A stretch of 64,000 bases of DNA. It comes from a bacterium 1XD42-54 (lineage in GTDB: Bacteria > Bacillota > Clostridia > Lachnospirales > Lachnospiraceae). Positions 8,051 to 17,427 of this stretch are shown here, in pieces (positions within the stretch are counted from its first letter, which is position 1; every line of letters begins with the position of its first letter). The position numbers were made by a program, and so were the translations under genes. The notes under the pieces are model-generated. The model was given only the letters and a program-made list of their open reading frames with translations, was not told the origin of the DNA and did no database searches. The DNA is taken from the NCBI GenBank assembly GCA_003612585.1, contig RAZH01000012.1, positions 28,090-92,089 on the forward strand. The letters are read 5' to 3'.

Positions 8051-10664
8051 TTACGACATTACAGTATTATATGCATATCATGCAGAGAAGGAGCGACCTG
8101 TACAGGATTTTCCTCGTCAGACACTGCCAGCAGAGAAAATACAGATAATTCCGGTATGGGAACCTGATATTTACAGGCCGCATAAGAATTGTCTGGATAA
8201 GGTTTCTTTGGCAGAGGGGACTTTTACAATTCTCTTAGATGAGGGAGATTCCTTTTCTGAAAGATTTCTGGAGCGAATGTTGCAGGCAGCTTTGCATCCG
8301 GAAATGGCGTTTGCAATGCCTGCGTTGCAGAGCCAGAAGCCTCTGCGCAGAGGCGAGTATTTTCTGCTCCGGGACGTAGAAGATCTGGAAGTGCATATTC
8401 AAGAGGAACCGGCGGTATTTCCGGCAAATCTTTATGGACTGCTGATTCGTACATCGCTTCTGAAAGAGGCTCTTTTAAGTACAGCCTTTCCGTGTGAGGC
8501 GGAGAAGCAGGCTTTGCTTTATATTTTGGGAAGGATTCCCAGGTTCCGTTATCTGGGAACGGAGATTCTTTCTTATGCCACGTCACTGGAATGCGATCAT
8601 GAGTATGATATCAGATGTCATACACTGGAATGGTATTATGAGCCATTTCAGAAATTCCTTCTGCCGTATCTGGAACAGAATGGCACAACCAAGGATACAG
8701 ATTTATTGACGCAGCTGTATGTGATATATATGATTAAAACGCGTATTGGGGCGAATGAAGATAATCGGAACAAGCATGTTATTTCGAGAGAAGAGGCAGA
8801 GAATTACTGCCAGCTGTTTTCAAAGGCGTTACAGTATGTGTCAATGTCCACGTTGCTGTGTATCCAGAAAGTTTCACACCCGGCCAGACTTCACACACGT
8901 CGTCTGCTGCTGTTTTTGCGGTTAAAAAAACAGGATTTTTCTTATTATCCGAAAATTCGGTGCACTAAAGAGCAGATGCAGCTGATCAGTGATGGAGAGG
9001 TATTTTGCGAGCTGGAGCAGATCCCGTTGCGGATTATTAAGATTGATTATATAGACGAAAAACTGGAAATAGACGGAACGTATAACGACTTTTTTTCGCA
9101 GCAGGATGCAGAGGTTTTTGCCAGATTCGGGAAGCGGGAGTATCCTCTGGTTTATAATGGCAGATATGCGCGGACAAAATGTTTCGGCGTGACTTACGCG
9201 CGCATGAAAACGTTTCACGTTTCAATTCCCGTGGAACCGTCCAAAGAGGAGCGGATTTTAAATTTTATATTTAAGGTACAGGGAAATGAGTACATAATGG
9301 ACTATTCATTTCCGGCACATACGAGCCGTTTTGCAAAAGATTTTGGGTATATATACTGGCGTATCGGGACGTATCTTTCCTTCTGGAGCAGAAAAGGGAT
9401 TCATGTGGTGCAGTCCAGTAAATGGAAAATCCTGAAAAAGGAGGTTGCACTATGGCTTCAGATGTGGAAAAAGAAGGATGGTTTTTATCGGGAGCAGCTT
9501 CCGCTTAAGATTTTGAATTTCCTTTTGCAGCCGTATTTTACACGGCAGAAGATCTGGCTGTTTATGGACAAGATCTATAAAGGAGGAGATTCCTCTGAGT
9601 ACATGTACCGTTATGCAATCAGGCAGAAGGACGGCATTAAAAAATATTATCTGCTGGACAAAACTTCAGCGGACTACGCGCGAATGAAAGCAGAGGGCTT
9701 CCAGCCGCTTGTACGCAACAGTCTGAAACACCGGCTCGTATTTTTGAATGCGGATATGGTGATTGCTTCTAATTCTACTGTATTTTCGTTTAACGGTTAT
9801 ACGTTTGCGCGCAGCCTTCCGATTCGCGGAAATGTTCATTTTGATGTGGCATGTGTTCAGCACGGAATGTCCGTGCAGAAAATTGCGATCGCGCAGCAGA
9901 GGCTGCGGGACAACACGAATCTTTATTTTTGTGCTTCAAAATATGAGATTCAGAATCTTTCCAAGCCGGAATATGATTATATGGGATATGATGCGCTGAA
10001 GCTGACGGGAGTTCCGAGATATGATGGTCTGAAAAACCGTGCGCAGAAAATTCTGGTCATTTCGCCTACCTGGCGCATGCAGTCTGCATTGCCGCCGACT
10101 GGCGGGACGGAAAGCGTTTCCAGAACTTACAATCCCAATTTTAAAGAGACGAGTTATTATAAGGTGTACAACAGTCTGATTAATGATCCGCGTCTGCTCG
10201 GGGAGGCACGCAAATATGGATATCGGATTCAGTATGTTCTGCACCCGATTGTAAGTCCGCAGAAGGATGATTTTGTACAAAATGACCTGGTTGAGATTAT
10301 TCCGTCGATCGGAGAAATGAGCTATGAGAAAATATTCTGTGAGGGAGCCTTGATGGTGACAGATTTTTCAGGGGTTCAGTTTGATTTTGCCTATATGAGA
10401 AAGCCTGTGATTTATCTGCATCATCATGATATTCCGCAGCATTATGAGGAAGGCGCATTTTTCTATGACACAATGGGATTTGGAGAGATTTGCCATACGA
10501 ATGACGAATTGATTGATGTTTTGTGCAGATATATGAAAAATGACTGCCAGATGCCGGATCTTTATCGGAGCCGGGCAGATGATTTTTTTGCGTTTTCCGA
10601 TCATCACAACTGCGAACGGATTTATCCGGTTATGCTGGAACATGAAAAGAAACGTACTAGGTAG
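8043..10664 (+). CDS. Degenerate GT2-like domain fused to CDP-glycerol glycerophosphotransferase
   Basis: An 873-residue protein with two parts. Residues 1 to about 220 resemble a GT-A fold of family 2 ([13 protein letters not shown]..., [16 protein letters not shown]), but the usual DxD is replaced by DEGD, so activity is doubtful. The C-terminal half, from about residue 490, is a glycerophosphotransferase: [60 protein letters not shown]. That half is clearly paralogous to the protein at 20522-22273. It probably polymerises or links polyol-phosphate units of a surface polymer, using CDP-glycerol from tagD. The GT2-like domain may bind the acceptor chain. Confidence 0.8.
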   Translation: MNSYDITVLYAYHAEKERPVQDFPRQTLPAEKIQIIPVWEPDIYRPHKNCLDKVSLAEGTFTILLDEGDSFSERFLERMLQAALHPEMAFAMPALQSQKPLRRGEYFLLRDVEDLEVHIQEEPAVFPANLYGLLIRTSLLKEALLSTAFPCEAEKQALLYILGRIPRFRYLGTEILSYATSLECDHEYDIRCHTLEWYYEPFQKFLLPYLEQNGTTKDTDLLTQLYVIYMIKTRIGANEDNRNKHVISREEAENYCQLFSKALQYVSMSTLLCIQKVSHPARLHTRRLLLFLRLKKQDFSYYPKIRCTKEQMQLISDGEVFCELEQIPLRIIKIDYIDEKLEIDGTYNDFFSQQDAEVFARFGKREYPLVYNGRYARTKCFGVTYARMKTFHVSIPVEPSKEERILNFIFKVQGNEYIMDYSFPAHTSRFAKDFGYIYWRIGTYLSFWSRKGIHVVQSSKWKILKKEVALWLQMWKKKDGFYREQLPLKILNFLLQPYFTRQKIWLFMDKIYKGGDSSEYMYRYAIRQKDGIKKYYLLDKTSADYARMKAEGFQPLVRNSLKHRLVFLNADMVIASNSTVFSFNGYTFARSLPIRGNVHFDVACVQHGMSVQKIAIAQQRLRDNTNLYFCASKYEIQNLSKPEYDYMGYDALKLTGVPRYDGLKNRAQKILVISPTWRMQSALPPTGGTESVSRTYNPNFKETSYYKVYNSLINDPRLLGEARKYGYRIQYVLHPIVSPQKDDFVQNDLVEIIPSIGEMSYEKIFCEGALMVTDFSGVQFDFAYMRKPVIYLHHHDIPQHYEEGAFFYDTMGFGEICHTNDELIDVLCRYMKNDCQMPDLYRSRADDFFAFSDHHNCERIYPVMLEHEKKRTR

Positions 10665-10726
10665 TGTCAAAGTGCTGTCTTTGTATGCAAAACGTGACAA
10701 AATCCATATTTTTACGACAGTTGGTT

Positions 10727-10755
10727 TTGACAAGGAAATACAGGTATGGTACACT
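10727..10755 (+). promoter_or_regulatory. Promoter of the TPR/AAA-like gene
   Basis: TTGACA (10727-10732), 17 bases, TACACT (10750-10755). The transcript would start near 10762 and carry a leader of about 190 bases. Confidence 0.65.
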
Positions 10756-10769
10756 AAAACCAAATATGA

Positions 10770-10800
10770 TTACATAAAGTTTAAGCTTTATGTAATTTTC
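10770..10800 (+). terminator. Terminator-like hairpin at the 5' end of the leader
   Basis: TTACATAAAG (10770-10779) and CTTTATGTAA (10786-10795) form a perfect 10-bp stem with a 6-base loop, followed by TTTTC. It may end the upstream glycerophosphotransferase operon. Because it lies just after the promoter at 10727-10755, it could also attenuate the next gene. The remaining leader (10801-10950) has no recognised riboswitch. Confidence 0.5.
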
Positions 10801-10950
10801 ATGTACAGATGTGTGCTTAGAGGGAATGAAGCCGCAAGGATGTGCGCAGGAGGCAGATGAAGGATATTGCTGCTGCGGGATATTTGCGGTACAGAGTTCG
10901 GAGTTACAGGATTTATTGATGAGTGAATATTAATAACGGGGTGAATAAAG

Positions 10951-13821
10951 TTGGATAAGTATGAGTACAATCTCAAGCTGGAGGAAATAGACAAACTGGT
11001 AGATCAGGAAGATTATCAGGAAGCCGCGAATCTGGCAGATACGATAGACTGGCGGAGAGTTCGAAATATCAGAACACTTTGCCTGATCAGTGAGATCTAT
11101 GAGGCAGCGGGAAGGCTGGAGGAGAGCAAGACGCTGCTGCTTCGCGCCTACCGCAGATCACCGGTGGGCCGGACGGTTCTGTACCGTCTGGTAGAGGTGA
11201 CGACCGCGCTGGGACAATTTGATGAGGCGCTGGAGTATTATACGGAGTATGTGCAGGCAGCGCCGCATGACAACAACCGATATATTTTAAAATACAAAAT
11301 TTACAAAGGCAGAGGGAGCCAGACACAGGAGCTGATTGCGATTCTGGAGGAATATCTGGGACAGGAGTACACGGAGCGCTGGGCGTATGAGCTGGCCACG
11401 TTGTATCAGCAGTCCGGACAGATGCAGAAGTGTCTGGCAGCCTGTGATGATCTGGTGCTTTGGTTTCACAGCGGCAAATATGTGGCGAAGGCACTGGAAC
11501 TGAAAAAAAGGTACGCAGCGCTGACACCAAAGCAGAAGCAGATTTATGACGAATGTCTGCAAAAGAAAATGGCCGATCCTGTGGAGGAAACAGAGGAGAA
11601 GGAAACCGTTGTACAGAATGTCGAGCCGGATACCGGAGCAGCCGGAGGGGAGTTTATGGCTGAAAGTATCATGGCGCAGACCGAGCGGGAAATTGCCAAT
11701 CAGGTGGCGGCACATAAGGCAGAAAAGGACAAGAAAGAAGAACAGCTCGCCGCTGAGGAAGAACCAGGCGAACAGCTGGCATCCACGCGTATTATGCCGG
11801 GCAAAACAGATACACAGGTATGGCGGGGTGTAAAGCCTGGGCCGGGCAGTCTGCAGACGAAGCAGCCGGAGGAAAAATCCGTGCAGGAACAGACGGTTCA
11901 GCCTCAGGAGGAAGAGGAAGATATACCTCTGGAGCCGGGAGATTTGCAGGTGGAACTTGCAAAGAGCATGAGGAAAATCCTCTCAGGTGTCGTAAAAAAT
12001 GTAGAACAGCCTGAGGATGATATTCCTGCGTCTGTGGATGCGAGAGTACAGAGTGTTCCTCCGCTTCAAATACCGGAGGCGCCGGAGCAGTCGGCAGGAC
12101 AGCTCTCTATTGACGATGTGCTTCTTTCTATGAGCGATAAAGGAAAAAGAATAACGGACGCCGTACTGGGCGAAATGGACAGTGAGGAGCCGGAGGCACA
12201 GAAAGACAGTCATAGGACAGACGACGGTCAGGAAAACAGAGCGTCCTATGAAATGGATGCGAGATCTGATGCAGACGACATAAGTGGAGGCCAGGAAAAC
12301 TCTGAGGCGGATGAAGCGAAGGAAAGCCAGGAAAAATCTGTGATGGGTGGAGCAGAGGGAAATCAAGTAGTCACCTTGGCAGACGAGACACCCGTAAGGC
12401 GGGAGAGATTGGTGAAGAAATCCCGGGTAAAGAGCAGATCAGAGGACAAAGAGCGTGCTGACAGTCAGGAAGAACCGGCGATAAAAGAAAAGTCAGAAAA
12501 GATGTCAGAAGAAAAATATGAAAGAATCGCCAGAGAAATCTCAGAGGATGATTCAGAAAGAAGTACAGATAGCAGTGCAGAAAGCAGAAACAAAAAAGCC
12601 GGGGCACTGAGATTTCCAGATACGGCAAAAACCATGGTGGATGCTGCTGCGGATGAACTGACCGATATTCAGCGCGAAGCGCTTCAGTATACGAACCACC
12701 CGGAAAAGCTGCTCAGAAACGCAAGATCTCTTCCTACATATATGGAAGAAGATGACGAGCTTGGAAAGACGCGCAGGATTGCAAGCCGTGAGGAGCTGAT
12801 AGAGGCCGCAAAGAAGGAGATTCTTCAGGAGAAGACGATTCGGATTCCGACCGATCAGATTGCACAAAAGCTCGAAGAGCCGGCAGGAAAAACACGAACA
12901 GAAGAGCAGGGCGAAAACCGTTCAGCTGAACAGGCCTATTCCGAAGCCGATGAACGTATCTTTGATGAAATGGAATATTCAGAAGATCGTTCCGAGGAGC
13001 TGCCATATGCAGAAAATGCAGAAGACTATTATGATGATGAAGCAGAACAGGCATATGAAGAGGAAGAATATCTGATGATTCCGCAGCATCTCAGAGGCCT
13101 TTTCAGCGGTTTCACAGAGGTGGAAGGTCTGGAGGAGCAGATTGCCAATGCAATCATCCAGGCAGAAGCTAAAGGAGATGACCGTACTTCACGCAGTGGC
13201 AATATTCTGGTTTTTGGTGCGCATGGTTCCGGAAAGACAACTCTGGCTATGAATATTGCAAAAGCGATTGCTCACGACAAGGGCAACCAGACGATGAAGA
13301 TTGCAAAGATTTACGCGGCAGATTTGAACCGTAAGGATATCGCGGCAACAGTTGCGAAAATCGCCGGCGGTACGCTGATCGTGGAGGAAGCAGGAGATCT
13401 GGAGCCGGGCACCGTGGAGCAGCTTACAACAGCCATGGAGTTCCGGACTGACGGTCTGGTGGTGATTCTGGAGGATGAACAGCAGTATATTCATGAACTT
13501 TTGATGCGTCATCCGCGTTTTACGATGAAATTTACTGCTCAGATCTATATTCCGGAATATACGGTAGAGGAACTGGCAGGGTTTGGACAGATCTATGCGA
13601 ATGCGCAGGATTATATGATCGGTGAGGAGGCGCAGGAGGTTCTTTGCCAGAAGCTTGTGGAAGCTATGGAAGGAGAAAATCCAGTAACGCTTGCAGATGT
13701 GATTGATCTGACCGGAAAAGCGATTGCGCGTTCGAATAAGTTTTTCCGTAAATTGTCAATGGGAAAGAAGCGGTACGATGAGAATGATTATATTGTGCTG
13801 TTCCCGAAGGATTTTAAATAA
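10951..13821 (+). CDS. TPR / acidic-linker / AAA-like ATPase protein, function unknown
   Basis: A 956-residue protein starting with TTG (GGGGTG just upstream; no better ATG). Residues 1-200 are tetratricopeptide-like helices (YEAAGRLEESKTLLLRAYRR, FDEALEYYTEYVQAAP). Residues about 200-700 are highly charged, Glu/Gln-rich and probably disordered. The C-terminal 250 residues form an ATPase-like domain with Walker A GAHGSGKT (756-763) and a Walker B-like GGTLIVEEAGDL in which the usual DE is EE, recalling the CbxX/SpoVK branch of AAA proteins. No membrane segment is seen. TPR plus ATPase suggests a partner-binding scaffold, but the process is unknown. It stands alone with its own promoter and terminator. 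Confidence 0.7.
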   Translation: MDKYEYNLKLEEIDKLVDQEDYQEAANLADTIDWRRVRNIRTLCLISEIYEAAGRLEESKTLLLRAYRRSPVGRTVLYRLVEVTTALGQFDEALEYYTEYVQAAPHDNNRYILKYKIYKGRGSQTQELIAILEEYLGQEYTERWAYELATLYQQSGQMQKCLAACDDLVLWFHSGKYVAKALELKKRYAALTPKQKQIYDECLQKKMADPVEETEEKETVVQNVEPDTGAAGGEFMAESIMAQTEREIANQVAAHKAEKDKKEEQLAAEEEPGEQLASTRIMPGKTDTQVWRGVKPGPGSLQTKQPEEKSVQEQTVQPQEEEEDIPLEPGDLQVELAKSMRKILSGVVKNVEQPEDDIPASVDARVQSVPPLQIPEAPEQSAGQLSIDDVLLSMSDKGKRITDAVLGEMDSEEPEAQKDSHRTDDGQENRASYEMDARSDADDISGGQENSEADEAKESQEKSVMGGAEGNQVVTLADETPVRRERLVKKSRVKSRSEDKERADSQEEPAIKEKSEKMSEEKYERIAREISEDDSERSTDSSAESRNKKAGALRFPDTAKTMVDAAADELTDIQREALQYTNHPEKLLRNARSLPTYMEEDDELGKTRRIASREELIEAAKKEILQEKTIRIPTDQIAQKLEEPAGKTRTEEQGENRSAEQAYSEADERIFDEMEYSEDRSEELPYAENAEDYYDDEAEQAYEEEEYLMIPQHLRGLFSGFTEVEGLEEQIANAIIQAEAKGDDRTSRSGNILVFGAHGSGKTTLAMNIAKAIAHDKGNQTMKIAKIYAADLNRKDIAATVAKIAGGTLIVEEAGDLEPGTVEQLTTAMEFRTDGLVVILEDEQQYIHELLMRHPRFTMKFTAQIYIPEYTVEELAGFGQIYANAQDYMIGEEAQEVLCQKLVEAMEGENPVTLADVIDLTGKAIARSNKFFRKLSMGKKRYDENDYIVLFPKDFK

Positions 13822-13868
13822 AGAGGTTTTACTGGAAGGAATTTGCAATTGGTTAAGTAAATAGAGAG

Positions 13869-13908
13869 GTGTGCGGTTTCGGTAAGAAAATGGAAACTGC
13901 ACACTTTA
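13869..13908. terminator. Terminator between convergent genes
   Basis: GTGTGCGGTTTC (13869-13880) pairs with GAAACTGCACAC (13893-13904) over 12 bp with one G-U pair. TTTATTATTTT follows. Confidence 0.75.
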
Positions 13909-13965
13909 TTATTTTAGAGAAACACAGATTAAAGCGTTTCTTCAGATTTAGAAGGGCTATGTATT

Positions 13966-14601
13966 TTAGAAGCCCAAAATTTCTCCGATGAGCAGGACTT
14001 TGATTCGTCCTTTGTTGCGGTTAAAGCGGGTGATGACGGTGTGGGCACAGATGCAGTCGGGGGACAGGCAGTCTTTGCAGATGCCGGTCTGGCTGCAGGG
14101 AGTGTGGAGGCCGAGGCGCATTGTGTTTGGCGGAGCAGCGCTTGTATGTACTCGTTGGATTGCTGCGTCTGTATCAGCAGCGACTTTATTCATACCTGCA
14201 AGGATGATGACATGCTCCGGACCGCAAATCAATGCAGCGACGCGGTTGCCGTTTCCATCAATATTGACGAGTTCTCCATCAGCAGTAATGGCGTTTGTGC
14301 TCATAAAGTAATAGTCTGCACAAAATGCTCTCTGCTGGGCCACCTTCTTTTCTTCCAAAGAAGTAGCAAGTGACCGGTCGATCAGTTCCAAATCTTTTTC
14401 TTTCAGTGCATCGATCAGACCTGTCTGTTCCAGTGTGATACTTCCGCCCCAGGAAACAGAGGCTTTGGATGGCAGCATGGAAAGGACATGTGCAACTGCT
14501 TCTTTTGAGGTTTTAAAATAGGCCCCCTCCATTCCGCGTTTCTCCAGCCCTTTGATAATAGAATTTGCCAGAATTTCATAGTATTGTTCTGTTGGTGACA
14601 T
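13966..14601 (-). CDS. LUD-domain protein (lactate utilization LutC/YkgG-like)
   Basis: A 211-residue LUD (DUF162) protein: SWGGSITLEQTGLIDAL, the FMSTNAITADGELVNIDGNGNRVAALICGP block and the NKVAADTDAAIQRV block are family hallmarks. The C-terminus holds a cysteine cluster (HTPCSQTGICKDCLSPDCICAH) that may bind metal or an Fe-S centre. In lutABC operons LutC joins two Fe-S proteins in lactate oxidation. Here the gene stands alone and convergent to its neighbour, so its role is unclear and lactate use should not be assumed. AAGGAGG lies 6-7 bases before the ATG on the minus strand. Confidence 0.85.
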   Translation of the reverse strand: MSPTEQYYEILANSIIKGLEKRGMEGAYFKTSKEAVAHVLSMLPSKASVSWGGSITLEQTGLIDALKEKDLELIDRSLATSLEEKKVAQQRAFCADYYFMSTNAITADGELVNIDGNGNRVAALICGPEHVIILAGMNKVAADTDAAIQRVHTSAAPPNTMRLGLHTPCSQTGICKDCLSPDCICAHTVITRFNRNKGRIKVLLIGEILGF

Positions 14602-14732
14602 AAAATCCTCCTTTTTGTATCAGAGATCAGTCGGCGCCCGCTTTCCATAACATTCCGCTCAGACCTATTATATGCAAGTACCTTCTAAAGATTGTAACAT
14701 ATGATAATAAAAATGAAAACCTCCATTTATTT

Positions 14733-14762
14733 TTGGACAATTTATGGAATTCATGCTATAAT
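14733..14762 (+). promoter_or_regulatory. Promoter of the cytidylate-kinase-like gene
   Basis: TTGGAC (14733-14738), an 18-base spacer and a perfect TATAAT (14757-14762). The gene starts about 100 bases downstream. Confidence 0.65.
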
Positions 14763-14867
14763 ATTTTTATAATCTGCTGCGGACAGATCATTTACAGCAG
14801 AAGAGCTGCTGCAAAGAACAGAATTTGCAGTGGACGGACCATTTTATTGGGGCAGGAGGTATTGTGT

Positions 14868-15479
14868 ATGGATAAAAAAGTGATTATTACGATTGGAAGA
14901 CAGTTTGGGAGCGGCGGACACGAAATAGGTGAAAAGCTGGCAAAAAAGCTGGGCATTAAATTTTATGATAAAGAACTGCTGAAGTTGATTGCAAAAGAAA
15001 GTGGTCTGTGCGAGAAGGTTCTTGAAAGTTATGATGAGAAACCGACAAACAGCCTTCTGTATTCCATTGTGATGGATGTATATCCTTCTGCATTGTATTC
15101 AGGACCGACGATCGACCAGCAGATTTATCAGGCTACGTATGATTCGATTCGCAGACTTTCCGGCGAGTCATGTGTCATTGTCGGACGATGTGCAGACTAT
15201 ATTCTCCGGGATTGCCCGGGACTGGTCAGTATTTTTGTACACGCAGGTTCAGATTTCCGTGCCGCACGTGTCATGGATGAATACCATCTTTCAGATGCAA
15301 AGGCACGGGATATGATGGTGAAAACGGATAAAAAGCGTGCAAGTTATTATAATTTCCAGTCAGAAAAGAAATGGGGTATGGCAGCAAGCTACAATCTCTG
15401 CATTGAGAGCAGCGAGCTTGGAATAGATGGTTCGGTTGACTTTATCATGGACTATATCAAATATAAAAATCAGAAATAA
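14868..15479 (+). CDS. Cytidylate kinase-like family protein
   Basis: The protein has 203 residues from the ATG at 14868, which has AGGAGG 7 bases upstream; a longer reading frame from 14733 would run through the promoter. It opens with VIITIGRQFGSGGHEIGEKLAKKL, a P-loop variant (GRQFGSGG) typical of the Cytidylate_kin2 family. IVGRCADYIL and DKKRASYY follow, the latter like the LID Arg of nucleotide kinases. Family members are predicted NMP kinases, but the true cytidylate kinase is usually a different protein, so the substrate is uncertain. The gene appears monocistronic, with its own promoter and terminator. Confidence 0.85.
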   Translation: MDKKVIITIGRQFGSGGHEIGEKLAKKLGIKFYDKELLKLIAKESGLCEKVLESYDEKPTNSLLYSIVMDVYPSALYSGPTIDQQIYQATYDSIRRLSGESCVIVGRCADYILRDCPGLVSIFVHAGSDFRAARVMDEYHLSDAKARDMMVKTDKKRASYYNFQSEKKWGMAASYNLCIESSELGIDGSVDFIMDYIKYKNQK

Positions 15480-15512
15480 TAGACTATTTTGTAGCAGATA
15501 AGAAAGAGAGCG

Positions 15513-15548
15513 CCTCTTGAGTCGGATGACTTGAGAGGTTCTTTTTTG
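15513..15548 (+). terminator. Terminator after the cytidylate-kinase-like gene
   Basis: CCTCTTGAGT (15513-15522) pairs with ACTTGAGAGG (15529-15538) with two G-U pairs, followed by TTCTTTTTT. Confidence 0.75.
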
Positions 15549-15675
15549 TTTAATTTGTTGATTTTTTGAAGCTTTGATCTAGCAAAATAACTCATGGAAT
15601 ATCGAATTAAGAAAAAAGAAAATTGTAAATTTTTAATAAAAAAATGGAAAATAATGACTGTAAATGTGACATGTG

Positions 15676-15742
15676 TTACATATAAAGGGGGGCGAAGCTT
15701 TTATAATCAAAAGTACAATCGATTGTAGCTGCAACGTCGTTG
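15676..15742 (+). promoter_or_regulatory. Promoter region with palindromic operator candidates
   Basis: A perfect TATAAT at 15702-15707 has no clear -35 at normal spacing. Around it lie TGTGACATGTGTTACA (15665-15680), which fits the symmetric pattern TGTNACANNTGTNACA; the perfect 14-bp palindrome TACAATCGATTGTA (15714-15727), just past the likely start site; and CAACGTCGTTG (15732-15742). The arrangement suggests a regulated promoter that may need an activator and is blocked by a repressor downstream. No regulator gene is adjacent. Confidence 0.5.
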
Positions 15743-15785
15743 AATAGAAAACTGAATTGAAAATAGAAAACAGAGGTGGGAGAAG

Positions 15786-17243
15786 ATGAAAAGAAGAATG
15801 AATTTAGTAGCGCTGGCACTGGGCCTGACGAGTGTATTAGGAGCTACGGCATGTGTGCAGAACGTGAATGCGGCAGAAGAAGGCCCTGTTTATGTACAGT
15901 ATGAAGGGGCTTGGCCCGCCCCGGAGGGAGTTGCAAATATTATTTATGATACAGATATCGCAGATGACGTTGACGATGCCGGCGGGTTAGCAATGCTGCA
16001 TTCTTATGTGAGTGAAGGAAGGGCAAATCTTCTGGCAGTGGTCTGCAACAGTGCATGTCTGTATGCAGCGCCTTGTGCAGAAGCAATTAATACCTATTAT
16101 GGCCGTCCGGAAATCCCGATCGGAACATATAAGGGGCCTTCAGAGGTTACTCCTGAAAGCTATACCTATTGCAAGCCAGTAACTATGAAATACGAAAACA
16201 CAATGGTAGACGGAAGAGATGCCCGGGATGCGGTTGACGTATACCGTGAGGTTCTGGCAAGCCAGCCGGACCACAGCGTAACGATTGCATCGGTAGGCTT
16301 TCTGACGAATCTGACTGAACTCCTGAATTCTGAACCGGATGAATACAGTGATTTAAATGGCGTTGATCTCGTTGCGCAGAAAGTAAAACTTGTGTGCTGT
16401 ATGGGAGGTAATTTCGAGGATTTTGAAAGTGCAGAATATAATTTTATGTGCGATCCGGCCGCAGCACAGCTTGTTGTGGAAAAGTGTCCGGCGCCTATTA
16501 TGTTCAGTGGCTTTGAAATTGGTATTAATGTTGACACCGGCGAGCGTCGTTATGAGATGGAGGAGGATAATCCGGTTCGTTTAAGCTATGATCTTTATCT
16601 GACGGATGATACTGGTCTGGCGACACGTTGGAGCTGGGATTTGACAGCAGTCATGTATGCGGTTGAGGGTCTGGAAGATTACTGGACCATGGAGCGCGGC
16701 GATATCTCTGTGCTTGACGATGGAAGAGTTACATTTGAGAAGAATGAAGAGACCGGATCGAGAGCATTCCTCGTGGCAAAAGCTGATGTAAAAGATGTAG
16801 AAGCCAGATTGAATGAAGTGCTGATTCAGGCTAAAAAAGATAATTCCGATGAACGGAAGTTTATTTGTATTGAAGATAAGAACGGCCGTATCGATCGCCG
16901 TGGAGCAAATGGCGAGACGTGGGGAATCTGGAGCAGCGATAATCTGGTAAGCTATAGCAATTCTGTAGGCGCTTATATGTCTCTTGATTTTAACGGATGT
17001 GGTATTGATGTTTACGGCGGTCTTGACAGCGATCAGGGAATGTTCCAGGTACTGCTTGACGGAGAAGAGGTTGCAGTAATTGACACATATGCAGAGAAGC
17101 GGGTAGGAAGCCAGGGCCTGTATTCCGTACACGATCTGGAACCAGGCGACCACACGATCAAGCTGGTTCTTCTGGAAGAAAAGAATGAAGCAAGTTCGGA
17201 TTGTATTATACGAATTGACGCATTCAGAATTATGGAAAACTAA
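15786..17243 (+). CDS. Secreted nucleoside-hydrolase-like protein with C-terminal jelly-roll-like domain
   Basis: The 485-residue protein begins with a signal peptide (MKRRMN, then a hydrophobic stretch) with likely signal peptidase I cleavage at VNA|AEE; the Cys at about residue 23 is not in a good lipobox. Residues about 48-340 resemble inosine-uridine nucleoside hydrolases. The Asp-rich site is DTDIADDVDDAGGLAML, and IASVGFLTNLTELL and MGGNFEDFESAEYNFMCDP are further family blocks. The last 100 residues look like a beta-sandwich carbohydrate-binding type module (GCGIDVYGGLDSDQGMF, LEPGDHTIKLVLLEE). It probably cleaves an N-ribosyl or other glycosidic bond outside the cell; the substrate is unknown. 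A purine-rich GGTGGGAG site precedes the ATG. Confidence 0.75.
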   Translation: MKRRMNLVALALGLTSVLGATACVQNVNAAEEGPVYVQYEGAWPAPEGVANIIYDTDIADDVDDAGGLAMLHSYVSEGRANLLAVVCNSACLYAAPCAEAINTYYGRPEIPIGTYKGPSEVTPESYTYCKPVTMKYENTMVDGRDARDAVDVYREVLASQPDHSVTIASVGFLTNLTELLNSEPDEYSDLNGVDLVAQKVKLVCCMGGNFEDFESAEYNFMCDPAAAQLVVEKCPAPIMFSGFEIGINVDTGERRYEMEEDNPVRLSYDLYLTDDTGLATRWSWDLTAVMYAVEGLEDYWTMERGDISVLDDGRVTFEKNEETGSRAFLVAKADVKDVEARLNEVLIQAKKDNSDERKFICIEDKNGRIDRRGANGETWGIWSSDNLVSYSNSVGAYMSLDFNGCGIDVYGGLDSDQGMFQVLLDGEEVAVIDTYAEKRVGSQGLYSVHDLEPGDHTIKLVLLEEKNEASSDCIIRIDAFRIMEN

Positions 17244-17323
17244 GAATTATAAACCAAAACAACAAACATTGAAAAAATAAATATTTTTTACCTGATATCA
17301 TAAGATTTTTTCTCTAAATACCC

Positions 17324-17380
17324 AGAGGATATTTCTGAGCGCATAAGATGCCCAGGAGTATCCTCTTTTCTTTATTTTTT
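17324..17380 (+). terminator. Terminator after the nucleoside-hydrolase-like gene
   Basis: AGAGGATA (17324-17331) pairs with TATCCTCT (17359-17366), with a 27-base loop and a T-rich run (TTTCTTTATTTTTTT) after it. Confidence 0.6.
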
Positions 17381-17427
17381 TAAAAATATACCGGAAATCC
17401 TGCACCGTAGCGGAAAAACCAGAACAG

